From NCBI RefSeq assembly GCF_001718415.1, contig NZ_CP013378.1, forward strand, positions 4,588,001-4,652,000: a stretch of DNA of 64,000 nt, written 5' to 3'. Made by a program: the position numbers and the translations under genes. The first letter of the stretch is position 1. Each line of letters starts with the position of its first letter. This document shows, piece after piece, positions 1-9,480 of this stretch. Origin of the DNA: Burkholderia pseudomultivorans. Its GTDB lineage: Bacteria; Pseudomonadota; Gammaproteobacteria; Burkholderiales; Burkholderiaceae. Under the pieces are notes generated by a model. It had not been told where the DNA came from. It saw only the letters and a list, made by a program, of their open reading frames with translations, and made no database searches.

Positions 1-2
1 TG

Positions 3-1280
3 CCGCCCTTCTCGCTGACGATGGCGTGGTGGGCCGTGTGCAGCGCGGTGTTCTACATCGTCGTCGGCGCGACGCTCGCGCTCACCTACGGCGCGCGCAA
101 CGCGCTGATCGGCATGGCGCTGTCGGTGGTATCGTACGGCGCCGTCAACACGATCATCAGCCGCTACGCGATCCGCACCGGGCTGTCGGTCGCGCTGTTC
201 TCGCGCGTGCTGTTCGGCAGCGCGGGCGCCGCGCTCGCGACGCTGATCTTCTTCGCGACGGCCATCTACTACGCGGTGTTCGAAGGCTCGGTGATCGCGA
301 TTGCCGCGCATCACCTGTTTCCGGCGCTCGACTACAAATGGGCTGCGCTGCTCGTCGTCGGCTACAGCGTGCCGCTCGTATTCGGCAGCGTGCAGCACTG
401 GCTCGACAAGTTCAACGGCGTGCTGCTGCCGTTCTACCTGCTCGGGCTGCTCGCGGCGGTCGGGCTCGCGACGGCCGAATACGGCTATCACGCCGCGTGG
501 CTCGACGTCGGCCCGGCCGGCGGCGCGCCGGCCGGTGGCTGGTGGCACTGCTTCGTCTACTACATGGGCGTGTGGGTGCTGATGATGTTCACGTTCGACT
601 ACGCGCGCTTCGGCCGCAGGCAGGACGCGCGCTATCACGGCCGCTGCAACTTCGGGATGCCGTTCTACCTCGTCACGTTCCTGCTGAACGGCGCGGCCGG
701 CATCTATCTGGTCGGCACGATTCCCGGGCTCGGTACGCTGTCCGAAGTGTCGGTCGTGCTCGCGCTGCTGAAGCTGATGGGGCTGTGGGGCCTGCTGTTC
801 GTCTGGGTCACGCAGTCGCGCATCAACACCGCGAACTACTACCTCGCGACGGTCAACATGCAGGCGTTCTTCCAGAAGGTGGCCGGCCTGCGCGCGCCGA
901 AATTCGTATGGGCGCTGGTGGTCGGTGCGGTGGTCTATGCGCTGATGATGGCCGACATCTTCTCGCGGATCCTGCAGGCGCTCGCGTATCAGGGCATCTT
1001 CGTCGTCGCGTGGGTCGGCGTCGCGCTCGCGCATATCCTGTCCGCGCGCTATGGCGAGCTCGTCGGCGACGACGTCGAATGCCGCGACGCGCATGTGCCG
1101 ACCTTCAATCCGGGCGGGCTCGCCGCATGGTTCGCGGGCGCGTTCGCCGGGCTCGCGCTGAACCAGGCGAGCGGGTTTGCCGCGTCGCTGTCGGCGCCCG
1201 CAACCTTCGCCGTGTCGTGGCTCGTCTACCGCGCGCTGCTCGGCAGCGCGAAGCGGACCTGGTTCGTGCGGAACACGTGA
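3..1280 (+). CDS. NCS1-family nucleobase permease (5' partial)
   Basis: Cytoplasmic-membrane transporter of the NCS1 (purine/cytosine/allantoin permease) family, expected to import a nucleobase or related compound by cation symport. The reading frame is already open at the first codon of the window, so the N-terminus lies upstream and the visible 425 codons are partial. The protein is almost entirely hydrophobic, with about ten membrane segments. The stretch YGARNALIGMALSVVSYGA followed by a SRYAIRTGLS loop has the look of the NCS1 core, and the C-terminus ends in a short basic tail. The substrate cannot be decided from the sequence. It converges on cutC, whose end lies 19 bp away. Confidence 0.8.
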   Translation, partial: PPFSLTMAWWAVCSAVFYIVVGATLALTYGARNALIGMALSVVSYGAVNTIISRYAIRTGLSVALFSRVLFGSAGAALATLIFFATAIYYAVFEGSVIAIAAHHLFPALDYKWAALLVVGYSVPLVFGSVQHWLDKFNGVLLPFYLLGLLAAVGLATAEYGYHAAWLDVGPAGGAPAGGWWHCFVYYMGVWVLMMFTFDYARFGRRQDARYHGRCNFGMPFYLVTFLLNGAAGIYLVGTIPGLGTLSEVSVVLALLKLMGLWGLLFVWVTQSRINTANYYLATVNMQAFFQKVAGLRAPKFVWALVVGAVVYALMMADIFSRILQALAYQGIFVVAWVGVALAHILSARYGELVGDDVECRDAHVPTFNPGGLAAWFAGAFAGLALNQASGFAASLSAPATFAVSWLVYRALLGSAKRTWFVRNT

Positions 1281-1299
1281 CGGCGCCGGAACGACCGCA

Positions 1300-2025
1300 T
1301 CAGACGTGCTGCGCGGCGCCGTCGAGCGTCGCGCGCACCTTCGCGACGAGCGTTTCGTCGACCGGCGCCAGCACCTCGCCGCGCGGGCGCACGCCCGAGC
1401 CGAAATGCACGGCGCGCACGCCGGTGGCGCGCACGAAATCGCCGACCGCATCGAGCGTGAGCCCCGAGCCGGCCAGCACCGTGCAGGTCGTGCCGGCGGC
1501 CTGCCGCACCATGCGCGTGATCGTCGCCACCGCGTCGAGCACCGACGGACGGCCGCCCGACGTCAGCACCGAGGTGACGGCCGGCACGCGCAGCAGCGCG
1601 TCGAAGGCGGCGTTGAGATCGCGCGACACGTCGAACGCACGATGAAACGTGAGCGCACGGCCGTCCGCGGCCGCGGCGATGCGCGCGAGCGCGTCGAGGT
1701 CGATGTCGCCGCGCGCGTCGAGCGCGCCGAACACGACGCCGTTCGCACCGGCCGCGACGGCCGCGCGCACGTCGCGCTCGATCACGCGCAGGTCGTCGGC
1801 GTCGTAGACGAACGAGCGGCTGTGCGGACGCACGATCACGTTGACCGGAATCGGCACGGCCGCCACGACGGCCTCGACCAGGCCGACGCTCGGCGTCAGC
1901 CCGCCCTCGCCGATCGCGGTCACGAGTTCGAGACGGTCGGCGCCCGCGCGGGCGGCGGCCTTCGCATCGCCGACGGTCGTGGCGATCACTTCGAGCAGAA
2001 CGGAAGAAGCGGCGGTTCGGTTCAT
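1300..2025 (-). CDS. cutC: CutC-family protein
   Basis: CutC-family TIM-barrel protein of 241 residues, close to the usual length of about 245. Family landmarks are the N-terminal LLEVIATTVGDAKAAARAGA, the GGLTPSVGLVEA strand-loop, IVRPHSRSFVYDADD, FHRAFDVSRD and the LTSGGRPSVLDA segment. CutC was named for copper tolerance in E. coli, but that role was later attributed to an overlapping small RNA, so the biochemical function is open. The start has no clear Shine-Dalgarno sequence, but it agrees with the family N-terminus. It lies downstream of, and on the same strand as, the EAL gene, with a 179-bp gap in which I see no gene. Confidence 0.9.
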   Translation of the reverse strand: MNRTAASSVLLEVIATTVGDAKAAARAGADRLELVTAIGEGGLTPSVGLVEAVVAAVPIPVNVIVRPHSRSFVYDADDLRVIERDVRAAVAAGANGVVFGALDARGDIDLDALARIAAAADGRALTFHRAFDVSRDLNAAFDALLRVPAVTSVLTSGGRPSVLDAVATITRMVRQAAGTTCTVLAGSGLTLDAVGDFVRATGVRAVHFGSGVRPRGEVLAPVDETLVAKVRATLDGAAQHV

Positions 2026-2204
2026 GGGCAGGGCGCGAATCGTCGGAGGGATTCGCGCATCCTAGCCGAGCGACGCGAACGGCGCCAGCGTATGGATGGC
2101 TGCGGCTGCTGCGCAGGCCGGCGCACGCGCGCATCGGGGCACGGCCTCCCGCCCGCCGCGGTGCCCCACGCCCGCCGTCGGCCCGTCGCTGCGGCGAGCC
2201 GCTC

Positions 2205-3491
2205 CTAATTCGCGTCGGCCTCGTCCCCGGCCCAGTCGATGTCGCCGCACAGCACGCGCTGCGCATCGCCGACCCGCACCGCGACCGACAGCGTCACGCA
2301 CGGCTGCACCTCGTTGATCGACAGGTACGGGCGCGTCACCTGCACGCGCCCGGGCTCGGCGATCGCGGTGCGGAAATACGGCCGCCGCAGCCAGTTCGCG
2401 CCCTGCGCGTCCGACAGCGGCGAAAAGCGCGCCTCGCGCAGCGCCCGATCGGCGCGCAGCACGACGTTGCGGCCGGCCTGGCGGCCCTGCGCATCGAGCA
2501 GGAAGCAGCGCGCCGCGTCGTCGAGCGCGAGGAAGTTCCAGCACACCTCGTCGAGCGGCTCGCCGGCCGCGAGGCGTTCGGCCGCGCGCTCGAACGCGCG
2601 CAGGTAGGGCGCGATACGCTGCGCGTCGCGCCGCTCGCGTGCGTCGGCCTGCTGGCGATAGCGCTCGGTCAGCTCGACGATGCAGCCCGTCGCGGCCGCG
2701 CCGTCGGGCAGCCCCGGCGCCGGGCGGCCGAAGTAGTAGCCCTGCACGAAGTCGGCTTCGCACGACAGCGCGATCTGCGCCTCGTGCTCGGTCTCGATCC
2801 CTTCGACGAGCACCAGCTTGCCGGCCTCGTGCAGCAGCGTGACGAGCCCGTGCAGGATCGCGCTCGGCCCGGTGCGGTGCGCCGCGTGCGACAGCATGAT
2901 CCGGTCGAGCTTGACGATGTCGGGGTCGAGCTGCCAGATCCGCTCGATGTTCGAGTGGCCCGCGCCGAAATCGTCGAGCGCGATCAGGAAGCCCTGCGCA
3001 CGGAACGCGCGCACCGCATCGGCAAGCCGTTCGATGTCGTCCGCGCGCTGCTCGAGCACCTCGAGCACGATGCGGCGCGGCGGCACGCCGAGCCGCTTCA
3101 GGTTCGCGAGCAGCGCGGCGGCCTGGAACGGGTCGGTCAGCACGCCCGGATGCACGTTGAGGAACAGCCACTCGCGCTCCGCGCCGAGCAGCGCGAAATT
3201 CTCGAGATGCAGCGCCTGCGCGAGCCGGTCGAGCTGCAGCAGCTCGCCGTGACGCGCGGCGTCGCCGAACACGTCGAGCGGCGACACGGGCCGGTCGAGC
3301 GTGTCGTGCGCGCGCAAGAGCGCCTCGTAGCCGACCGCGCGCTGGTGCGACAGGCTGAATATCGGCTGGAACACGGTCGTGAGCGTCAGGTCGTGATGCT
3401 GCGTCGCCAGGCGCTCGTAGCCGGAACTCACCTCGCGCTCGAAACGGTACGGCGACGCGACGGCCGGACGCTCCTGTTGCACGATCGTCAT
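2205..3491 (-). CDS. EAL-domain c-di-GMP phosphodiesterase with C-terminal sensor-like domain
   Basis: Predicted to hydrolyse cyclic di-GMP. The EAL domain fills roughly residues 30-270: TVFQPIFSL, the signature YEALLRAHD, FLNVHPGVL with its metal-ligand Asn, ALDDFGAGHSN (DDFG) and VEGIETEHEAQ all carry the residues expected of an active enzyme. The remaining 150 residues include WLRRPYFRTAIAEPGRVQVT followed by PYLSINE, a PAS/Cache-like pattern seen in proteins such as YkuI, so a ligand may tune activity. No transmembrane segment is visible. The frame stays open upstream, but the ATG used here follows a strong GAGGAGG at 5-6 nt, giving 428 residues. Confidence 0.88.
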   Translation of the reverse strand: MTIVQQERPAVASPYRFEREVSSGYERLATQHHDLTLTTVFQPIFSLSHQRAVGYEALLRAHDTLDRPVSPLDVFGDAARHGELLQLDRLAQALHLENFALLGAEREWLFLNVHPGVLTDPFQAAALLANLKRLGVPPRRIVLEVLEQRADDIERLADAVRAFRAQGFLIALDDFGAGHSNIERIWQLDPDIVKLDRIMLSHAAHRTGPSAILHGLVTLLHEAGKLVLVEGIETEHEAQIALSCEADFVQGYYFGRPAPGLPDGAAATGCIVELTERYRQQADARERRDAQRIAPYLRAFERAAERLAAGEPLDEVCWNFLALDDAARCFLLDAQGRQAGRNVVLRADRALREARFSPLSDAQGANWLRRPYFRTAIAEPGRVQVTRPYLSINEVQPCVTLSVAVRVGDAQRVLCGDIDWAGDEADAN

Positions 3492-3797
3492 ACCTGCCTC
3501 CTCGAAGCGGTTTGCATGGGGAACGCGGCGGCTGACGAACCGGACGGCGCGCGGCATGGGAATGTCATGGATCAACCCTCGGTTTGCCGGTCGGAACCGG
3601 ACGGCAGCCATGCATCAAGCAAGCTCCGTGCAAGCCGCGACCACGCCCGCCGCGCGGTTGCGCACGGCCGCCGCACCAGCGTGGCGCGGCCGCGATGCAC
3701 CGTTTTGAGGCATCCGCACCGGCGCACTCGAGCGCAGCGGTCACGCCGGCACGCTAAACTCCGTACGGTCGTTTCATTTCCCGCATTCGCCGTATCG
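3492..3797. other. Intergenic region between divergent EAL and antiporter genes
   Basis: About 300 bp separating two divergently transcribed genes. It must hold both promoters. I found no clear operator, repeat or small gene in it. Confidence 0.5.
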
Positions 3798-5465
3798 ATG
3801 GAAATCGTCTTCACAGTCCTGATCCTGCTGCTCACCGTCGCGCTGTCCGGCGCGCTGACGCGCACCTTGCCGCTGCGGCTGCCGTTGCCGCTGATGCAGA
3901 TCGCGTTCGGCGCGATCCTCGCCTGGCCGAAGTTCAACCTGCACGTCACGTTCGATCCCGAAATCTTCATGCTGCTGTTCATCCCGCCGCTGCTGTTCGC
4001 GGATGGCTGGCGGATTCCGAAACGCGAGCTGTACCTGCAGCGCCGCGCGATCCTGATGCTCGCGTTCGGGCTCGTGTTCATGACGGTACTCGCAGTCGGG
4101 TACTTCGCGCATTGGCTGATTCCCGAGTTGCCGCTCGCCATCGCGTTCGCGCTCGCGGCCGTGCTGTCGCCGACCGACGCGGTCGCGCTGTCCGGCATCG
4201 CCGGCAAGGGCCGGATCCCGCCGCAACTGATGCATATCCTCGAAGGCGAGGCGCTGATGAACGACGCGTCCGGCCTCGTCGCGCTGAAGTTCGCGGTCGC
4301 CGCCGCACTGACCGGCATGTTCTCGCTGCGCGACGCGTCGCTCACCTTCGTGATCGTCGCCGCCGGCGGGCTCGCGACCGGCGCGGCCGTGTCGTGGCTA
4401 TTCAGCGCGGTATCGACCCGCTTCCTGAACGCCGAGCAGGAAGGCGATCCGGCCCCCGGTATCGTGATGACGCTGCTGGTGCCGTTCGCGGCCTACCTGA
4501 TCGCCGAGCACTTCGACCTGTCGGGCGTGCTCGCGGCCGTCGCGGCGGGGATGATGATGAACTACACGAGCTTCTCGCGCAAAAGCACGGTCGCCTCGCG
4601 CGTGCGCGCGGAAAGCACGTGGGCGATGATCGAGTTCGTGTTCAACGGCATGGTGTTCATCATGCTCGGGCTGCAGCTGCCGCACATCATCGGCCGCGCG
4701 CTCGTCGATGCGCACCACACCAGCGACGCGCTGCTCGGCCGGATGCTGTTCAACGTCGTCGCGATGACGCTCGCGCTGTACGCGATCCGCTTCCTGTGGG
4801 TATGGCTGCTGCGCTGGTTCGCGAGCCGGCGCGCGGCGCGCCAGGGCCTCGCGGGCACGATGGCCGGCGTGCGCACGATCGCGGTGATGACGGTCGGCGG
4901 CGTGCGCGGCGCGGTCACGCTCGCCGGCGTGCTGTCGATCCCGGTCGCGCTGCGCGACGGCGTACCGCTGCCGGGCCGCGACACGGCGATCTTCATCGCG
5001 TCGGCGGTGATCCTCGTGTCGCTGGTGGTCGCGGTGATCGGCCTGCCGCTGCTGCTGCGCGGCGTGCGTTCGACACGCAATCCGCTCGCCGACGAAGAGC
5101 GCGCCGCGCGCGCGGCCGCCGCGCAGGCAGCGATTCGCGCGATCGACTCGTCGCACGACGCGATCGCGACCGACCTCGACGAATCGGGCGCCGCGCGCTG
5201 CGCGGACATCTCCGCGCGCGTGATGGACCAGTATCGCCGCCGGCTCACCGCGCTCGCCGACGACGGCCCGACGCCGCGCGCCGAAGCCAGACAGTCCGAG
5301 ACGATGGAGTTGCAGATGCGGATCGCGGCCGTGCGCGCGGAGCGCTCGGCGCTGTACCGGCTGCGCAGCGAGAGCAGGATTTCGGACGAGACGCTGACGA
5401 AACTGCTGCGCGAGATCGACCTGTCGGAAACCGCGCTGTCGACGCGCAAGAAGGGCATCGTCTGA
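3798..5465 (+). CDS. Na+/H+ antiporter, NhaP/CPA1 family
   Basis: Cytoplasmic-membrane sodium(potassium)/proton antiporter of the CPA1 (NhaP/YjcE-like) family, 555 residues. About twelve hydrophobic segments fill residues 1-420. The conserved core is FALAAVLSPTDAVALSGIAG, followed by HILEGEALMNDASGLVALKF, whose Asn-Asp pair is the ion-binding motif of electroneutral antiporters. A 130-residue polar C-terminal tail, predicted cytoplasmic and mostly helical, is typical of regulatory tails in this family. The frame is open far upstream, but the ATG chosen begins the first membrane helix (MEIVFTVLILLLTVAL). A hairpin terminator lies between it and the convergent indolepyruvate oxidoreductase gene. 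Confidence 0.88.
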   Translation: MEIVFTVLILLLTVALSGALTRTLPLRLPLPLMQIAFGAILAWPKFNLHVTFDPEIFMLLFIPPLLFADGWRIPKRELYLQRRAILMLAFGLVFMTVLAVGYFAHWLIPELPLAIAFALAAVLSPTDAVALSGIAGKGRIPPQLMHILEGEALMNDASGLVALKFAVAAALTGMFSLRDASLTFVIVAAGGLATGAAVSWLFSAVSTRFLNAEQEGDPAPGIVMTLLVPFAAYLIAEHFDLSGVLAAVAAGMMMNYTSFSRKSTVASRVRAESTWAMIEFVFNGMVFIMLGLQLPHIIGRALVDAHHTSDALLGRMLFNVVAMTLALYAIRFLWVWLLRWFASRRAARQGLAGTMAGVRTIAVMTVGGVRGAVTLAGVLSIPVALRDGVPLPGRDTAIFIASAVILVSLVVAVIGLPLLLRGVRSTRNPLADEERAARAAAAQAAIRAIDSSHDAIATDLDESGAARCADISARVMDQYRRRLTALADDGPTPRAEARQSETMELQMRIAAVRAERSALYRLRSESRISDETLTKLLREIDLSETALSTRKKGIV

Positions 5466-5521
5466 CGGCGCGGTGAACGCCGGGGGCGTGCGAGACCGCA
5501 CTGCCTGCGCCGGCTCGCAAG

Positions 5522-5552
5522 AAAAAACGGCGACGCCCTGGCGTCGCCGTTT
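5522..5552. terminator. Bidirectional hairpin terminator
   Basis: Stem CGGCGACG / CGTCGCCG with a six-base loop, flanked by six A on the left and three T on the right. It sits between two convergent genes, so it can serve both; the A-run favours termination of the minus-strand gene. Confidence 0.7.
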
Positions 5553-5572
5553 CCACGTCCAGCCCGTCGCGC

Positions 5573-8500
5573 CTACTTCGCGACGACGACCGGAATCCCC
5601 TTCAGCATGCCGGCGCCCTTCATCTCGTCGAGCGCATGCTGGACGGCCGCGCTCGTCGCCGCGTCGATGCCGAGCTGCAACGCAAGCTCGCGCTCCGCGC
5701 GCTTCACGCCGGCCAGGTTGCGCAGCTTCACGTGACCGAAGCCGCGCACGCGCGCATGCAGCTCGGCAAGCTGCGCGACACGCGCCGCGTTGCCGGCCGT
5801 CGTCACGGCGAAGGCGCGCGTCAGCGTCGTCTCGTAGTCGTCGGCGAGCGCGCGCTCCATCCTGCGCTCGACGGTGCGGCCGAACGGATCGAGCCACGTG
5901 CCGCGCAGGCCGCGCACGCGCGCCATCGCGCCGAACACCGGCCACATCCACTGGCCGAACACGCGCTTGCGCGGCGCGCTGCCGTCGCGGCCGGCCTTCG
6001 CGACCGTCGGCGGCGCGAGGTTGAACTTCACGCGGTAGTCCTGCCCCGGCACGCCTTCGAACTGCGCTTCGAGCGCCGTGCGGAACGCGCCGTCCGCATA
6101 GAGGCGCGCGACCTCGTATTCATCCTTCACCGCGAGCAGGCGATAGAAGGTCGTCGCGACCGCGCGCGTCAGCGCGTCGTCGCCCTTCGCGCGCGCGGCG
6201 CTCACGAGCGCACGGTAGCGCTCGACGTAGCGCGCGCCGCCGTATGCGAGAAGGCGCGCCTCGCGATCGGCGATCAATTCGTCGAGCGTCTGCGGCGCGG
6301 CAGGCACGGCCACCGCGTGGCGCGCGTTCCACAACGCATCGAGGCCCGCCGCATCGCCGGCCGCCATCCGGCCGACCGAGAACGCGAGCTTGTTCATCGG
6401 CACCGCGACGTTGTTCAGCTCGATCGCGCGCATCATCGCGGCGAGCGACACCGGCACGAGGCCGAGCTGCCACGCGTAGCCGAGCATCAGGATGTTCGCG
6501 CCGATCGTGTCGCCGAGGAACTTCGCGGCGAGCGCCTGCGCGTCGCAGCTCGACAGGAAGCCGTCGCCGGCCGCGTGGCGCATCTTCTCGAGCAGCGCGT
6601 CCGCGTGCAGGTTCGCGTCGGGGTTCTGCACGAACGATGCGTTCGGAATCCGGTGCGTGTTGACGACGATCCGCGAGCGCTCGTGACGCACCGTCTGCAG
6701 CGCCTCGGCGCTCGCGCCGACCACCATGTCGCAGGCGAGCAGCACGTCGGCCTGCTGCGTGTCGATGCGCACCTGGTTCAGCCAGCGGTCGCTCGACGCG
6801 ATCCGCACGAACGACAGCACCGAGCCGCCCTTCTGCGCGAAGCCCATGAAGTCGAGCACCGACGCGCTCTTGCCTTCGAGATGCGCGGCCATGCTGATCA
6901 GCGCGCCGACCGTCACGACGCCGGTGCCGCCGACGCCCGTCACGAGCATGTCGTACGGCGCCGCGTCGAGATGGGTCGCGGGCACCGGCAGCGCGTCGAC
7001 GCGCGCGGCGAGCGCCGCTTCGTCGAACGCCGCGCCGGCGGCCTTCTTCAGCGCCGCGCCTTCGACCGTCACGAAGCTCGGACAGAAGCCGTTCACGCAC
7101 GAATAGTCCTTGTTGCACGACGATTGATCGATCCGGCGCTTGCGGCCGAGCGGCGTTTCCAGCGGCTCGACCGACAGGCAGTTCGACTGCACGCCGCAGT
7201 CGCCGCAGCCTTCGCAGACCGCGTCGTTGATGAACAGCCGCTTGTCCGGGTCGGGGAATTCGCCCTTCTTGCGGCGGCGGCGCTTCTCGGCCGCGCAGGT
7301 CTGGTCGTAGATCAGCACGGTGACGCCCGGCGTCTCGCGCAGCTCGCGCTGCACCGCGTCGAGCTCGCTGCGGTGATGGAACGTCGTGCCGGCCGGGAAC
7401 AGCCCGTGATGGCCGTCATACTTCTGCGGCTCGTCGGACACGACGACGAAGCGCGATACGCCCTCGGCCTCGACCTGCCGCGCGATCTGCGGCACCGAGA
7501 TGCTGCCGTCGACAGGCTGGCCGCCCGTCATCGCGACCGCGTCGTTGTAGAGGATCTTGTAGGTGATGTTGGCCTTCGCGGCGACCGCCTGGCGGATCGC
7601 GAGGATGCCCGAGTGGAAGTAGGTGCCGTCGCCGAGGTTCTGGAACACGTGCTTCGTGTTGGTGAACATCGCATGCGCGGCCCAGTCGACGCCCTCGCCG
7701 CCCATCTGGATCAGCCCGGTCGTGTCGCGCTCCATCCACGACGCCATGAAGTGGCAGCCGATGCCGGCCTGCGCGATCGAGCCTTCCGGCACCTTCGTCG
7801 ACGTGTTGTGCGGGCAGCCCGAACAGAAATACGGCGTGCGCTTCACCGCGTCGGCCTCGTTCGACAGGATCTGCGGCGCGACCAGGTCGACCACGCGCTC
7901 GCGGCGGTCGAGCGCCGGCTTGTGGCGCGCGAGCCATTCGGCGAACACGGGCAGGATCCGCGACGGACGCAGTTCGCCCAGCTCGGACAGCAGGCACGCG
8001 CCGGCCGCGTCGTGCTTGCCGAGCACGCGCGGGCGCGCGGCGTCCGGGCGGTTGTACAGGTAGTCCTTGATCTGCTGCTCGATCACCGGGCCCTTTTCCT
8101 CGATCACGAGCACTTCGGCGAGGCCGTCGACGAAGGTTTCGATGCGCGTCATTTCGAGCGGATACGACAGGCCGACCTTGTAGATCCGTACGCCCGCCGC
8201 GTCGAGATCGGCGACCGTCAGGTCGAGGCGGCGCAGCGCCTCCATCAGGTCGAGGTGCGCCTTGCCGCAGGTGACGATGCCGACGTTCGCCTGCGCGGAC
8301 GGCGCGATCCATTTGTCGATGCTGTTGGTGCGCGCGAAGTGGCGCACCGCGTCGAGCTTCGCGGCGAGGCGCGCCTCGATCGTCAGGCTCGGCAGGTCGG
8401 GCCAGCGGTTGTGCAGGCCGCCCGCGGGCGCCGTGAAGCCCTGCGGCGCGGGCCAGTGCGTCTGCAGCGCGTCGAGATCGACGGTCGAACCCGATTCGAC

Positions 8501-9145
8501 GGTCTCCGAGATCGCCTTGAAGCCGACCCACGCGCCCGAGTAGCGCGACAGCGCCCAGCCGTACAGCCCGAATTCGAGCATGTCGGCGATGTTCGACGGG
8601 TTCACGACCGGCATGTGCCACGCCATCATCGCGAAATCGCTCTGGTGCGGCATCGACGACGACACGCAGCCGTGATCGTCGCCCGCGACCACGAGCACGC
8701 CGCCGTGCGGCGACGAGCCGTACGCGTTGCCGTGCTTCAGCGCGTCGCCGGCGCGATCGACGCCCGGGCCCTTGCCGTACCACATCGCGTACACGCCATC
8801 GACGGTGCGTTCCGGATCGGCCTCGACGCGCTGCGTGCCGAGCACCGCGGTGCCGCCGAGTTCCTCGTTGATCGCGGGCAGGAAGCGCACGCCGCTCGCG
8901 TCGAGCAGTTTCTTCGCCTTCCACAGCTGCTGGTCGACCATGCCGAGCGGCGAGCCGCGATAGCCGCTGACGAAGCCGGCCGTGTTCAGGCCCTGCGCGG
9001 TATCGGCCGCGCGCTGCATCAGCAGCAGGCGCACCAGCGCCTGCGTGCCGGTCAGGAAGATCCGACCGCGCGTCGCGCTCAGGTTGTCGGTCAGACGGTA
9101 GTCGGAAAGGGCGGGCGTGCCGTCGATCGGCAGGCGGGCTGTCAT
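5573..9145 (-). CDS. Indolepyruvate ferredoxin oxidoreductase, fused alpha-gamma form
   Basis: Thiamine-diphosphate and iron-sulfur enzyme that oxidatively decarboxylates indolepyruvate and other aryl-pyruvates to acyl-CoA, in breakdown of aromatic amino acids. At 1190 residues it is the single-chain form found in proteobacteria, which joins the IorA-like and IorB-like parts. The N-terminal part has the pyruvate:ferredoxin-type fold (GFVSGYRGSPLGMVDQQLW), the middle has the TPP domain (YFCSGCPHNTSTKVPEGS and LYNDAVAMTGGQP), then a cysteine cluster VCEGCGDCG / NCLSVEP / SCNKDYSCVNGFCPSF for iron-sulfur centres, and the C-terminal gamma domain starts near DMLVTGVGGTGVVTVG. The start follows AGGAGA at 7-8 nt. 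It appears monocistronic; its 5' side faces the repeat array. Confidence 0.92.
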   Translation of the reverse strand: MTARLPIDGTPALSDYRLTDNLSATRGRIFLTGTQALVRLLLMQRAADTAQGLNTAGFVSGYRGSPLGMVDQQLWKAKKLLDASGVRFLPAINEELGGTAVLGTQRVEADPERTVDGVYAMWYGKGPGVDRAGDALKHGNAYGSSPHGGVLVVAGDDHGCVSSSMPHQSDFAMMAWHMPVVNPSNIADMLEFGLYGWALSRYSGAWVGFKAISETVESGSTVDLDALQTHWPAPQGFTAPAGGLHNRWPDLPSLTIEARLAAKLDAVRHFARTNSIDKWIAPSAQANVGIVTCGKAHLDLMEALRRLDLTVADLDAAGVRIYKVGLSYPLEMTRIETFVDGLAEVLVIEEKGPVIEQQIKDYLYNRPDAARPRVLGKHDAAGACLLSELGELRPSRILPVFAEWLARHKPALDRRERVVDLVAPQILSNEADAVKRTPYFCSGCPHNTSTKVPEGSIAQAGIGCHFMASWMERDTTGLIQMGGEGVDWAAHAMFTNTKHVFQNLGDGTYFHSGILAIRQAVAAKANITYKILYNDAVAMTGGQPVDGSISVPQIARQVEAEGVSRFVVVSDEPQKYDGHHGLFPAGTTFHHRSELDAVQRELRETPGVTVLIYDQTCAAEKRRRRKKGEFPDPDKRLFINDAVCEGCGDCGVQSNCLSVEPLETPLGRKRRIDQSSCNKDYSCVNGFCPSFVTVEGAALKKAAGAAFDEAALAARVDALPVPATHLDAAPYDMLVTGVGGTGVVTVGALISMAAHLEGKSASVLDFMGFAQKGGSVLSFVRIASSDRWLNQVRIDTQQADVLLACDMVVGASAEALQTVRHERSRIVVNTHRIPNASFVQNPDANLHADALLEKMRHAAGDGFLSSCDAQALAAKFLGDTIGANILMLGYAWQLGLVPVSLAAMMRAIELNNVAVPMNKLAFSVGRMAAGDAAGLDALWNARHAVAVPAAPQTLDELIADREARLLAYGGARYVERYRALVSAARAKGDDALTRAVATTFYRLLAVKDEYEVARLYADGAFRTALEAQFEGVPGQDYRVKFNLAPPTVAKAGRDGSAPRKRVFGQWMWPVFGAMARVRGLRGTWLDPFGRTVERRMERALADDYETTLTRAFAVTTAGNAARVAQLAELHARVRGFGHVKLRNLAGVKRAERELALQLGIDAATSAAVQHALDEMKGAGMLKGIPVVVAK

Positions 9146-9480
9146 GGGGACGTCTCCTGATTTGTGCTGTTCTGGCTGCGCGGCGCGGCGTCGGGCGACG
9201 TCGGGCCGGCGGCAGCGCGATGGCTCTATTTTTTCGCGCGCAGCCGAGAATGTTTTTTCTCATCTTGCGCGGACCGCGCGCTGGCGAGAAAAACTGCGCA
9301 GCTTTTGGCACGGATTTGAGAGAGTTCTCGCGCGGCGCCGGATGGAGCGGCGCGGCGCGCACCGCGTGGCGGCGGCGTTGCCGGTCGCGGCGACAGCGGG
9401 AAGCGGGGATGGCGGCCGCGGCCCGGAGGCAGCCGGCTGCGGGCCGTGCGGCAAGGGTTTCGGACGATCGCGGCGGCATC

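Noticed and set aside
2784..3797. Upstream extension of the Na+/H+ antiporter frame by 338 codons
   Set aside because: It runs antisense through the EAL gene and is Arg-rich; the antiporter begins at the ATG at 3798.
5636..9160. 1174-codon frame antisense to the indolepyruvate oxidoreductase gene
   Set aside because: An Arg/Val-rich shadow of the real gene, a common effect of high GC.
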